Assembly: GCA_003049465.1 (NCBI GenBank)
Contig: PYSS01000136.1
Span: forward strand, 1,862-65,861
From: Magnaporthiopsis rhizophila
Taxonomy: Eukaryota; Ascomycota; Sordariomycetes; Magnaporthales; Magnaporthaceae
Direction of reading: 5' to 3'
Length of the DNA: 64,000 nt
Shown: positions 36,675-46,654 of the stretch, piece by piece
Layout: every line of letters starts with the position of its first letter
Position numbering within the stretch: the first letter of the stretch is position 1
Translations under genes and position numbers: made by a program
The notes under the pieces: model-generated
Databases searched by the model: none
Told to the model about the DNA's origin: nothing
The model's input: only the letters and a program-made list of their open reading frames with translations

Positions 36675-38029
36675 GATGGCTGCTGGTCGGGGTCGGCCGC
36701 TAGAGCAGCGGCGCGACGGGCGGCTTCAGCGCGTGCGCCAGTCGTGCAATCGAACCGAACCGTTGGTCGGTGCGTTGGATCTGAGGTCAACGGTAGACGT
36801 GGTTGACGGCCAGATCCGATGTATCAGATGGCCAGTGGGGATTCAGAGCAGGCCTGATGCGGCAGAACTTTCTTTGTTTTCGTCAGGTTATCCCAGACTC
36901 AACAATATTCTAGAAACCATTCCCAGAGCCGTCGTCCGAACGAGAAGTGAGATATGCAGGAAGAAGAAAAAGAACCCTAGGAGGTGGTGCGGCTGAGGCT
37001 CGTCCGAAAGGGGATTATGCTGACGCGTTCCAAAAGTTCAAAATTGAGAAGTCGAAAAAAGTCGCCGACCAACACGAAGAGCGCGGGCACGACGGGAGTC
37101 GGGCGAAACAAATAGCGTCCCCCAAAGCCAGCCAGGCAACGCAGCAGGATCCGCGAATGCCAATCGATTACTCCGTGATCCTCGACGCCAGCAAGCAAAC
37201 GGACGAAAGGGCAGGTGGTGCAGCGATTGGGGCTGAGCAAGGCGCTCGCTGCAGTGGCCACGGGATTTGGGGTTCGTCGAGGGAGCGAGTTTGGGCCAAG
37301 ACAAAGCCGCATTCCCTCGCAGCAGTAAGCAGCTTCTATTCTAGTCCGTAATCCGGGCTGGCGGCTTGAGCACGGTTTCTGGGCGCCGCGGGCGAAACGG
37401 GGCGCTTGTGCGGGAGGCAGGGGTCGTGATAGGTCGGCGATGGGGGTGCCTGCCACGGTTGAGGCATAGCGCGCAATGACCTCGCTGGCACGAATGACGG
37501 GGCTTCGGAGGAAGCCTGGACTCCGAGCGGCGTGGGGTACCAGGCACTGTACCAAGATGGACCTTTCTCCCGCTTTGTTTAGGACGTTTGCTTCCAGTCG
37601 TATTCGCCGTATTTCCCAAGCCTAATGCACCGTGCACACACTGGCAGAATCACCATCAAATTGATGCCGCTAATGACGGCTGCTGACTCTTGTCAGAGGC
37701 GGGCGAATATCCAATGCTCCTTCCTTATCTTGCTGTTGCTCCTACCTAGAATAAAATGATCTGGATCCAGTACTTGGCAACGAGATTAGATTCAACCGTG
37801 AGGAGGCACAACCTAAGTGTCCAGGGCGCGGCGTAGGCTCCATGCAGCTTTTGCAGTAAGCAGCGAGGCGGTGTCTGCCCAGCTCATTTCCGACCATTCA
37901 TGTTTTTGGTGGCCCATCCGCAGCCCTTGCAAGCCACTTTGACATTTCATTCCTGCTGTCGTCACCAAACGCCAAAGCTGGACGTACATGTCCAATCCAC
38001 GACAGAGACAGTCAGCCAGCCGAGCCGGC
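36675..38029. other. Intergenic region upstream of the ABC transporter gene
   Basis: These 1.35 kb lie between the ABC gene start and the 3' end of the next minus-strand gene. They presumably contain the ABC promoter and the F-box gene's 3' end. Frames of up to 192 codons exist (for example 36977-37555, minus), but they overlap each other on both strands and show no family motif. Confidence 0.5.
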
Positions 38030-39955
38030 TTACATGCTGCCGAGAATCATCTCCTGCGATAGGAATCCGACCCCGCCCCTGCCTCTGATAGGGCGGTTCC
38101 TGGCCACCGCCGACGGGGACTCCCACCTGTCACTGCCGCCGTATATCAGGGTCGCGAAGAAGGCGCCGATGGCGCCCGTGTTGAGGTAGACGTACCCCAG
38201 CTCGAAGATGCCGTTGCGCGTCCTCTCCAGCCCATGACCCCACGTCCGTCCGCGCCGCGCCACCGCGCACTGCCGCCCGTTGCCGCTGTCGTTGGGACAC
38301 CACAGAAGGTTGCACGCTAGCGGGTCCCGCTCCTCTGCATCTTCCTCGTCATCGTTGCCCTTGCCCTTGCCCTGCCCGTCGCCGCGGCAGCTAAAGTCGA
38401 CAAGCCGCAGCCAGCGCGGGTCCAAAGGGCCGTCGACGCCCCAGTCGGGCGTCGTGCTGACCAGCCGCAGGATCCGTGACATCCTCGGGTTGGAGACCCA
38501 CCAGTACTCGGACAGGCACTCATTGCACGACGTCCCGTGCCGGGTCGGCCGGTGCCTCGCGCGGCTGGGGCGCTGGTGATACCACGGCGTCGTGGTGCCA
38601 GAAGACTCATCGTCGTCGGACGGGTCCGGGCCCCAGGGAAGATATGGGTCCATGGTGTCACAGAATATCGACTCCTTGCCGCAGGTCTGGATGTAGTGGC
38701 ACATGCAGCACCCGGCGTTGGGCTCCTTGTGCTGGTGATGCACCTGGACCTTGCCGCGACCGATGCACGCGCATACGTTGGGGTCGAAGGAGCGTCGGAC
38801 CACCTCGTCGAAGGTTACGTGTGGGCAGGTTGTGATGGTCTCGTGGACACCCATTCCCTCCAGCATCCGCAGGAGCTCCTCGACGCTCGCCGGCCGCGAC
38901 TTGAAGTAGAAGGGCGCCGACGTGCGCCGGACGAGCACGCTCGCCACCGCGTCCTTCTCCTCGCGCGCCTTCGGGTCCGCCTTCCACCCGAACGCGCTCC
39001 CTCGCGGTGGCGGCTCCACGATCACCTCCGGATACTCCCCCCACACTCGCGAGGTGTCTTCTCCAAGACTCTTCCACCGCAGTCGCTGGTACTCGGTCTT
39101 GTTCTCCCAGTCGTCGTCCTCGCCGTCCTTGGTCTCCTTGCTCTCCAGCTCGTCCTCGGCGACACGCCCGCCAAAGTCGTGTGACTTGTGCATGCACCGC
39201 AACGTGACCCGGCGATCCTCCCGACGCCGCTCCCTGGCTGCCGACCCCGCCTCGCTCTCGACCTGATCCCAGCCGATCGTGACATGTTCGCACAGCCGAA
39301 TCCGGCCCTCGCGACCGCGGCACATGCGACCCTCGGCCGGAGGGCGCCCAGCACGCATCCGCGCCGAGAAGAGCAGCGCTGGGTGGTGGCGGTCCCTGCG
39401 GTCCGACCGGCTGCAGCCGTCGCAGCGCAGGCCGCGCCGGATCGCGTTGATCACGGCCAGCGGCCGCTCCCAGCCGGACCTTACGTCGCGGCAGGATGCG
39501 CAGAGCAGGTCGCGCCGCAGGGCCTGGCCGATCAGGTCGCGTGCCGTCACAAAGTGCTGCTGCCACGGCGGCTCGGCCGCGCAGCCCCAGGCCGCCCGCC
39601 CGCCGATCAGCACGCTGCTGGCCCCGGCGCTACTGAACCCGCCGCCGCGAATGCCGCCGCCACTGCTACGACTGCCACTGCCCCCTCCGCCGGCCCTGCC
39701 GCCACTTGTGTCAACCTCCCAGGGCGCCGGTGCGTTGGCCGTCACGACGTCTGAGGCGACGAGGCGTAGCCCGCGGCGGCAGCTCTGGCGGAAGCAGTAG
39801 AGGGCCGGAGCGTCGAGGGACTCCATGACATGCAGCAGCACCTCCTCGGGTACACGATATAGGGGGCTGTTGATGGCGTTGATTTCGTGTGCCGTCACCC
39901 ACGGGTCTTCGGGGATCGGGGCATGGTCGCTAGCGGGATCGGCGGGGGTGGACAT
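38030..39955 (-). CDS. F-box domain protein, fungal Cys-rich type
   Basis: The protein is a probable substrate adaptor for an SCF ubiquitin ligase. I take the ATG at 39955 (MSTPADPASD), giving 641 aa. The frame stays open to an ATG at 40348, but that extension is low-complexity and reads like leader sequence. The F-box lies near residues 28-68 (SPLYRVPEEVLLHVMESLDA, then LYCFRQSCRR). It is followed by a Gly/Ser-rich linker, CASC and CDGC pairs, GREGRIRLCEHVTIGW and CCMCHYIQTCG, a pattern common in a family of uncharacterised ascomycete F-box proteins. An acidic, Lys-rich segment (DELESKETKDGEDDDWENKT) lies in the middle. The Cys/His spacing suggests metal binding. A single exon is assumed. 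The target is unknown. Confidence 0.8.
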   Translation of the reverse strand: MSTPADPASDHAPIPEDPWVTAHEINAINSPLYRVPEEVLLHVMESLDAPALYCFRQSCRRGLRLVASDVVTANAPAPWEVDTSGGRAGGGGSGSRSSGGGIRGGGFSSAGASSVLIGGRAAWGCAAEPPWQQHFVTARDLIGQALRRDLLCASCRDVRSGWERPLAVINAIRRGLRCDGCSRSDRRDRHHPALLFSARMRAGRPPAEGRMCRGREGRIRLCEHVTIGWDQVESEAGSAARERRREDRRVTLRCMHKSHDFGGRVAEDELESKETKDGEDDDWENKTEYQRLRWKSLGEDTSRVWGEYPEVIVEPPPRGSAFGWKADPKAREEKDAVASVLVRRTSAPFYFKSRPASVEELLRMLEGMGVHETITTCPHVTFDEVVRRSFDPNVCACIGRGKVQVHHQHKEPNAGCCMCHYIQTCGKESIFCDTMDPYLPWGPDPSDDDESSGTTTPWYHQRPSRARHRPTRHGTSCNECLSEYWWVSNPRMSRILRLVSTTPDWGVDGPLDPRWLRLVDFSCRGDGQGKGKGNDDEEDAEERDPLACNLLWCPNDSGNGRQCAVARRGRTWGHGLERTRNGIFELGYVYLNTGAIGAFFATLIYGGSDRWESPSAVARNRPIRGRGGVGFLSQEMILGSM

Positions 39956-41845
39956 CGGAGCGGCGATCAACCCGTATGATCCTTTGCCGCTTCCTCTTGT
40001 CGTCGGCCGTGGTCCCCAGATATCGCCCTTGAGGAAGATGTTTATGATGCACCTTATTGGGCCCCATGTCGGAAACCGTCGGCCCGGGACCGATCTGTTT
40101 CTGCGCCTTTGTTCGAGGAGGTAGACGAAGGGGAAAAGGCAGATACGGACGAGGATGTGCGTGGAAGACACCAGGAAGCGATACCACTCCATGGCTTGGC
40201 TCAGCATCCCGCCGCCTCCGGCCCCGGCCCACAGCAACCTTGACCGCCACATACCAACGAGCCGCAGTTCGCTATCCCCGAGAAGGGCAGGAAGTATAGG
40301 AAGATTAAAGTATACTGTCGATAGAAAATGGAAGATGAACAAGCCCATAGCACCGCCTTTCCTGTGCCTTTGACAGAAAATCCGGAGTGCGTTGCTCGGA
40401 ACGCCCAGGTTTCCTACGCCCTCTTTTTAAACCTCCAACCCGAGCAAACGTCACTAGCGACCCGCACGCTCGTACTCGGTTCCCTGAAAAACAAAAGCAA
40501 GGCGAACAAAGTTCGGCGAGCGGAGCGGATGCTTAGTCTGGCGCTTGAAGATCTTGGATCTAGGCGGTCGGGTGAAGAGGTTTCTTTTTTTTTCCTTCTG
40601 GCCTGACGCTGCTGCGTCTGGCTAGCACCGTCTCCGTCTTAGCTCGTGGGGCCGAGCGATGGCGCTTGCATCGGCATCGCAATGGAAGCCAAGAGATCCT
40701 CCTTACCTTAGAGGGTGCCTATGCCCGGGCTCTCGGTAAAAAGTGGCTTTTGTCCTTGTCGCGATGTAGATAGATACCTAGGTATCCCTGCCGATTTCGG
40801 ACTTGATAGCACGCGAGCGACGTCACAGGGTTCCGTGCGTCAAAAAAGGCAGGCCGGGCCATTCCCAAAATGGAGCAAGCCGCAACGACTTTTTTATTCC
40901 ATTTTGAGTGAACAAAAAAAAAAATCATTTAATGCGGCGGCCAAGACACGGTCTGTTTCTTACAGGAGGCACGCGCGGTGGTTTTTGGTGTGTCTGTTCC
41001 CGTGGAGGATGTTTAGACTGTTTGTGTGAGAAAGAGGATGGTTCCCCCGGATTTTCCCAAACCCAGCAGCAATTGGGTTATGATCCCACCTTCCCTCCAT
41101 CCATCCATCCATCCATCACGGATTGCTGGTTTCCATCCCTTAGTCTTACCCGACCCCTCTTTCGGATGACGGCAACCCTCCACGTAGCATGGAACCCTGC
41201 ATGTCCTGCATGCGCCACCACCCATCCACAAGGTTGAGTCCAGATTTGTGCTGCTCCTGTTCATCTTGGTCTTTGCGCGCCCCAGCCTCTAGTGTTTTGT
41301 TATTCAGCAGTCTAGGCCGCCCGAGACCGCGTCATGGATGACGCCCAGCCCGCTTTGCCCGTCGATCTGGGCCGTGCCCAGCCCAGTCGCGGCCGGGCAC
41401 GATCTCGACCAACTAACCAGTCGTCCATCCGCCGGGCGTGCCATCCATCAAAGCGGTACCAAAACCCCGGGGGTCCGTACCGCGGGGCACAGACACACCC
41501 CTCTCATGTGCTGCGACGCTTCGACATGACATCAATGCATCTCGAATCTTCCCCTCACCTCCATCCATTTTCGACGCTCCGGTTTTCCTCTTCCGGTACA
41601 ATACATGCAGGTTTGAATGCGGGCGATCAATGCCTTATTTTGCTCTTCCCGCATCCCGTCCCCTCCAAAACTTTTGTTTCCTATATTGCCATCACTCCTC
41701 GTCCGTCCTTCCCGTCCCATATCCGCGTGCATCGAAACCGTGAGCGGAAACCGTGGCAGCTGTGTGGTAGGCTGTCCGATTCGTCGGCTGAAGATGGGCG
41801 ATCCGATCGCCAACAGATGAGAATCGCAGCTGTGGCTCCGCGCCT
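39956..41845. other. Intergenic, with microsatellites
   Basis: No gene is supported. The stretch holds the F-box gene's upstream region, a perfect 14-nt palindrome GATACCTAGGTATC (40773-40786), an A run near 40916-40926, and a (CCAT)n array at about 41096-41117. Confidence 0.5.
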
Positions 41846-42103
41846 CATACCATCCACAGCCGACGGGCTGTCGGAGAGGAAAAACCGACAGCTGGAGCGG
41901 ATCGTTTAGCTTGGTGCCCACTAAAAGCTCACTCGGCGTACAGCCTAAAGTAGATGTTCCACACGTTTAACAGCTGCACGCCGAGCGAGGTGTGGAACGT
42001 CTTCTTCAGGCTGTACGCGGAGCGAGCCCCCAACGGGCATCAACCTACACGATCCGCTGTCGATTTTTCCTTTTCGACAGCCCGTCGGTTTGTGGATGGT
42101 ATA
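41846..42103. mobile_element. Inverted pair of Ty3/gypsy integrase fragments
   Basis: Two arms of about 58 bp (41846-41905 and 42048-42103) are inverted copies. Inner arms of 33 bp (41932-41964 and 41990-42022) are also inverted. Each outer arm encodes the tail of a gypsy integrase core. The plus arm gives STADGLSERKNRQLERIV and the minus arm reads TLYHPQTDGLSKRKNRQRIV. Each ends in a stop directly afterwards. The GC content is normal, so the fragments are not RIPed, perhaps because they are too short. This is a relic, not an element that could be active. Confidence 0.7.
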
Positions 42104-43355
42104 AGGTTGATATTAAAAGGTGCAGGTCACATAGAGTCGTCTTCCATCTCAAGCAAAACAATAGCGCTGTGCTAAAAACAATGGAAAAGATGCTCCGCAA
42201 AATAGCAAACGAGAGCCTTCGTGCTTCCTTCCACGAAACAGCGGCGTCCCTAAGGGACGTTGCGTTCGGTGGCGCTGTTGCGAGGCCGACTGGAAGATGG
42301 GACGTCAGCTTGGCTGTAAACAGGCCCGGGCTCACTGAGCACACGATGGACGGGAAGAGCGTGACGGCGAAGCAGTCATCGATTTACAGCCGGGTCCTCT
42401 CGCGCCGCCCAGCAGCGAGACGAAGCGCCGGCGGCCGCGGCGGACTACATTCGCTGAGGGCTTTTTCCGCCACTCCTGTTGCCCTGCTCCTACCCGCCAG
42501 CGTCAGGTTCGAAAGACGGGCACTGGCTCGGTGCAAAGGACGCCCAGCTATACGCCACGGCGACAACAAACCTCCCGCTGCGCCAGCCAGCCAGCGGGCT
42601 TTAGACAGGCGCCATGGCAGCTACAGTCACGGAAGGCCGACGACAGCGGCGATGTCTCAGACGGCGTTATGGACCTCCAGTCGGCGCGCATGGGACGGTA
42701 GACACACGAGTGATGGCGGCCGCGGCACTCCAATAGGGCAATTTGGGGCTCCTTGCCGCAGCCGCCTATGGTGGTGCAAGCGTCGTCGGCGCGGCAGCAG
42801 TCTATCGTCCGCCAGGACCTCCGATCCGCGCCTCGTCTCGTGGCCAATGAACAAGCCGCTGCGGATGGGGGCTGGGACGGCACGCACCATGCCTCGCCTC
42901 AATGACAAGAGACCCAGCAGCAGCTTGATTAAGCCTTTCGGCCCATACCGCTCTTGGCATTATCCGTGGCCGCATTTTCTGTGCCAGGGGGTGCCCTGCA
43001 GGTTGCCGGACGGACCCTGGTCGCCGGTAAGCGCACCCGTATAGTTGCGGCGAGGGCCAGGGGTTCGGCAGGGCTGTGTCAGCTCAGTCGGGTGCTTATC
43101 CGGATCCTTCTACCCCCAAGCACGCATGCGATGTCCAATCGATTGGCCAAGGTCTTTGGGAGCTACCATGCGATGCACAAGCTGCTCACTGCGCCGCTTG
43201 GGGGTGATAGCTCCTCGCGTCCTAGATTCAGCCTTAGCCGGACGGCGGTGGCAGACTTGGAGGCGCGCCCACTTATCACCAGCGTCAGTCCTCCATCGAT
43301 GCAGAGTATCTTCATGTAAGCTCAACAAGCGTCTGCACTAGGTGCCGTCGCAAAA
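42104..43355. other. Intergenic, no supported gene
   Basis: A plus-strand frame of 350 codons (41992-43044) crosses this stretch but starts inside the gypsy relic. It has an arginine/proline-rich composition typical of chance frames in GC-rich DNA. No motif was found on either strand. Confidence 0.5.
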
Positions 43356-45434
43356 ATGGCCCTGTGGGAGTGCTGCGGCGCACTCGAGGGAAACTCCTCC
43401 CGGAAGATATCCATACAGCCCTACAGCGACATCTCGGGCAAGGGCGCGAGTGCACCCCCTCGTCTTTCCCTTTCCTGCTAGGCAGCCGACCCGTATGCCC
43501 ATTCACCTCCAGATCCTCATTGCGCTTCTCGGGAGCACCTACCTGGCATTGGTTCTCCTGATCGGCAACTCTCTCATGGCATTTGACCCGACCGCCAACC
43601 CCTTCGCCACCGAGCCAGACAGCGGTGATCTTGGGACGTCAGTTTCGGGTCCTCAGAGCAAGGCAGGTGCTGCAGAATGGTGGCGACCAAACCCGGTCGA
43701 CTGCTTGCTTCTCGGCTGGGTGAGACGCAAAAAGGGGCCATAGCATGCTGCTGGGAAGGCATTTGTCAAGGTGGGCCTGTTTCCACGTTCGCACACGCGT
43801 AGGCATCCTCCTCCATGTCGCTGCCTATCAGCTGACGTGATGACATGCCGCTTGACATAGTGCATCGTCGACATCAGCGGTCTGCAGCTGCTCACCGGCC
43901 TCTCCGTTCTCACAACTGGCTTTATCTCGCTACGCTGCGGATCAAAAGATGACGCCCCGCCCATTTCGGCTTATCATTGGCAGACGGTGGTGAATCTCGC
44001 GTGGTTTTCCACCATCAGGTACCTAGCAGCTCTTTCTGTCTTGCGAACCCATTTCCGGCGCCATCCGCGCACTCATATTCTCCGCTTTCTGCTAATTATC
44101 GCTCTTGCTCCTGGCGCTTCTCTTGATCGCCATGTGGCCCACCATCTTTTTCAACTGGCGGGGCCGCTCCGCATGGTTGCCGTCCCCCAGCGCAGCCAAC
44201 ATGTCCTCCAATGCCATCTGCTTCTACGACTACAGCTACGGAGTAGCCAACTTCGAGAAGGCTCAGGCTGAGTTGGATAAATACGGGATCTCGAGTGTCA
44301 AGCTTCCGGAAACAATGGCGGTTCAGGAGATGATTCTATCGGAAATGCTTCTGCAACTATTCAATCCCCTTTCCACCCTCTTCACTTCATCCTTACGAAA
44401 GTACGCAAGCAAGACATTCCGGGGCGTCTCTACAAAGCTGCTTAGATCAACCTATCCCTCGAAATCCAGGCCCGTGAGGCTGGCGCTGTGGAGACGTTTC
44501 TGCCTGTGGCCTTGGGTCGCGGCTTTCTATTGGGGTCGTATTGTGCTCGATGTCTCGTCCTCTCTCCTGCTAGAGGTAAGTAGTAGCTCATACAGCGACA
44601 TGTCCTTATTTCAACGAACTAACACTCCGCTAACCATACGTCTTTATTTACTAATTAGCTCATTGTGGTTCTGGTTTCGGTTCTGTGGGGAACACTGAAG
44701 CTCTTCGATTACCGCGACTTTAAGGACTCCGACATTGCGGGGATCGCTCCCGAGGAAAACAAGTTCACCTTTGGCCAGGTCCTCCCGCTACTTCTCCTAA
44801 CCGCCTCGGCCTGTTCGTTGGCCAACTCTTTCTTCTCAGAGTTGAAGTCCAGCCCCAAGACGAGCTCAACAAACCCATCAACTCACGATCCAGGCAGTAA
44901 TAGCACGGCGGGTTTGAGCGGCGAGTCGTCCCGTCGCACTACCCTAACCGCAATCGAAAACGAGTGGGACTTGAACGCCACCATGACAACCAAAAACGCC
45001 TACGCGAGCATTCCCTGGCTTGGCTCGTGTGTTTTGTTTCTAACCCTACAGTTGTCAGTCCCAACCCTTGTCCTTTTGGGGTTTCACAATGCCCGTCTCG
45101 GTAGATATCGGGAATCGAACCGCCATTCACAGGCCTATCTTACCATTCAATCCCTTATCTCCTTTGTGGAGATATTTTCATTGTTCTCGTGCGTGTTGCC
45201 CTCGATAAAACCGCCCCACGCTCACACAAAAAAGCCAAACGCCTGGTTGCTTTCAATATCTTGTTGGTCTTCTCTTTCTTAGGCAAAATCGTGTGTTTGA
45301 CCTTTGTCACAGCGGGTGGTTCAACTTTGGATCCCAGAAACGTGGCTACTGCGTTCCTCTTCACGGCAATATTTTCAGCCGTGTTTAGCTGGATTTATTT
45401 ACTGTACTCTATATTTTGTTTACAAAAGCACTAG
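43356..45434 (+). CDS. Multi-pass membrane protein, fungal-specific, unnamed
   Basis: The product resembles a widespread ascomycete family of predicted membrane proteins with no assigned function. The best in-phase model is join(43356..43445, 43486..43719, 43861..44018, 44191..44575, 44659..45100, 45283..45434), 486 aa. It starts MALWECCGALEG, and PYSDISGKG joins to RMPIHLQILIALLGSTYLAL, a first helix. Further helices include LQLLTGLSVLTTGF, LIVVLVSVLWGTL and FGQVLPLLLLTASA. Introns 2 and 4 are clear. Intron 1 would be a 40 bp GC-AG intron. The 44019-44190 intron contains helix-like coding (YLAALSVLRTHF) in one frame and (LLLLALLLIAMWPTIFFNW) in the next. A real frameshift there is therefore the alternative, and the gene could be decaying. 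The last intron is also tentative. Confidence 0.55.
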
Positions 45435-46654
45435 TAGTACGGCAGGTATAAGTTTTCTACCTTTTTTTCTTTCATTTGATATTTTTTATCCCGTCTGCTA
45501 CGTTATCTTTAATCTTTGTGTTCCCATCATGTGTCTGGACGGCTGCGAGCTGTTACTCAAAGGAAGTTTGCGATGTGTCCATTAAAAGATTGCTTTCTTT
45601 TCATGTGTGTGAGCTCGCGTTGTCGGCAGGCCTCGCTGTTTACAACGAAGCCTGGAAGCGCTTAAAGCTGATAAATAAACAGACCGCATAACTATGTGTA
45701 AGAGGTCTTGTATTCGTATGTCAAAAAAGGACCCACTGCCGTAATTAGAGGGAGGCAGAGGCGGCTTTACATTCGAACTCGATCATGGCGAGGCAGACTT
45801 TTGCCTGTCGTCGTATCCCATCCTCAAGGACTTCCAAGTTCACCTAATTAAATGTGTGCGCCAGTGAACGAGGTCCAGCACTTGTGACACCTGGCACGGG
45901 TATGGAACCATCTTTCATCATGTAACTGCCCTGATTAGTAATTTGTAACGCCGAAGGATCATATGACTCTGGATCGGCTCGGCACGGTATCGCTCCATCA
46001 TTTGCCTGAGCGGAAGCAATCCAGTTACTGTCGGCGGGCTGTGCTCAACAGTCGCCTCCTAGGGTCTGGACCAGGAGAGCAATGAGCATTCAGATCTGAC
46101 AAGCGAGCTGAACTTTTGGCTGGCCTCCTTGCGTTTGCCAAGCATTGCAGCTGCATCCTCTGTGCACGGGTCTGACGCCGCAGTAAGATTTTCAAGGCCT
46201 GGAGCGATTTCTCAGATCTGCTGGCTGCGCCTGGGCGCATGGACACTTGGCGCTGCGCATTCGGTGCGGCGCCGCGGCAAACGTGCAGCTCGGCGCAGTC
46301 ACCGTAGCATTCTTGGCCTCTGACTGAATCATTATTGCTTTCGGTTGTCACAGGCGACATCATCGTGATGCGGCACATCTCCAGACTTACTGTCACATAG
46401 TCATCGGCTCTGGTATAAGTAGAGGGTGAATCGACCGACAGATCGACGTTCTGATATCCATCCCCATCATCCACAGCAGCTTCATCCTTTCCACCCCTTA
46501 ACATTCTTGATATCTCTTCACACATCTTCCTCCCCATCCCATTCGACCTTCTCCATAGGCATCCGACCCTCCTGGCAAACATCCTACTCCGCCTAGACCA
46601 AACCTCCCATAAAAGACTGAACCCGACTCGCCACCACCACTAACACCAGACACA
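45435..46654. other. Upstream region of the secreted repeat-protein gene
   Basis: No gene is supported. Towards the right end the DNA becomes promoter-like, with TATA-type sequence at 46414-46421. From about 46450 a pyrimidine-rich leader (CATCCCCATCATCCACAG, then CATCCTTTCCACCCC) follows, as often seen at strongly expressed filamentous-fungal genes. Confidence 0.55.
46414..46421 (+). promoter_or_regulatory. Candidate TATA box of the secreted repeat-protein gene
   Basis: TATAAGTA lies about 240 bp before the start codon at 46655 and about 30 bp before the CT-rich tract that probably holds the transcription start. The position fits. No upstream activator site was identified. Confidence 0.45.

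Noticed and set aside
41992..43044. A 350-codon plus-strand frame
   Set aside because: It starts inside the gypsy inverted relic, is Arg/Pro-rich without motifs, and competes with similar frames on the other strand.
45095..45130. GGTTCGATTCCC on the minus strand, a perfect Pol III B box
   Set aside because: There is no A box at the right distance upstream, and it lies inside the membrane-protein gene, so it is probably coincidental.
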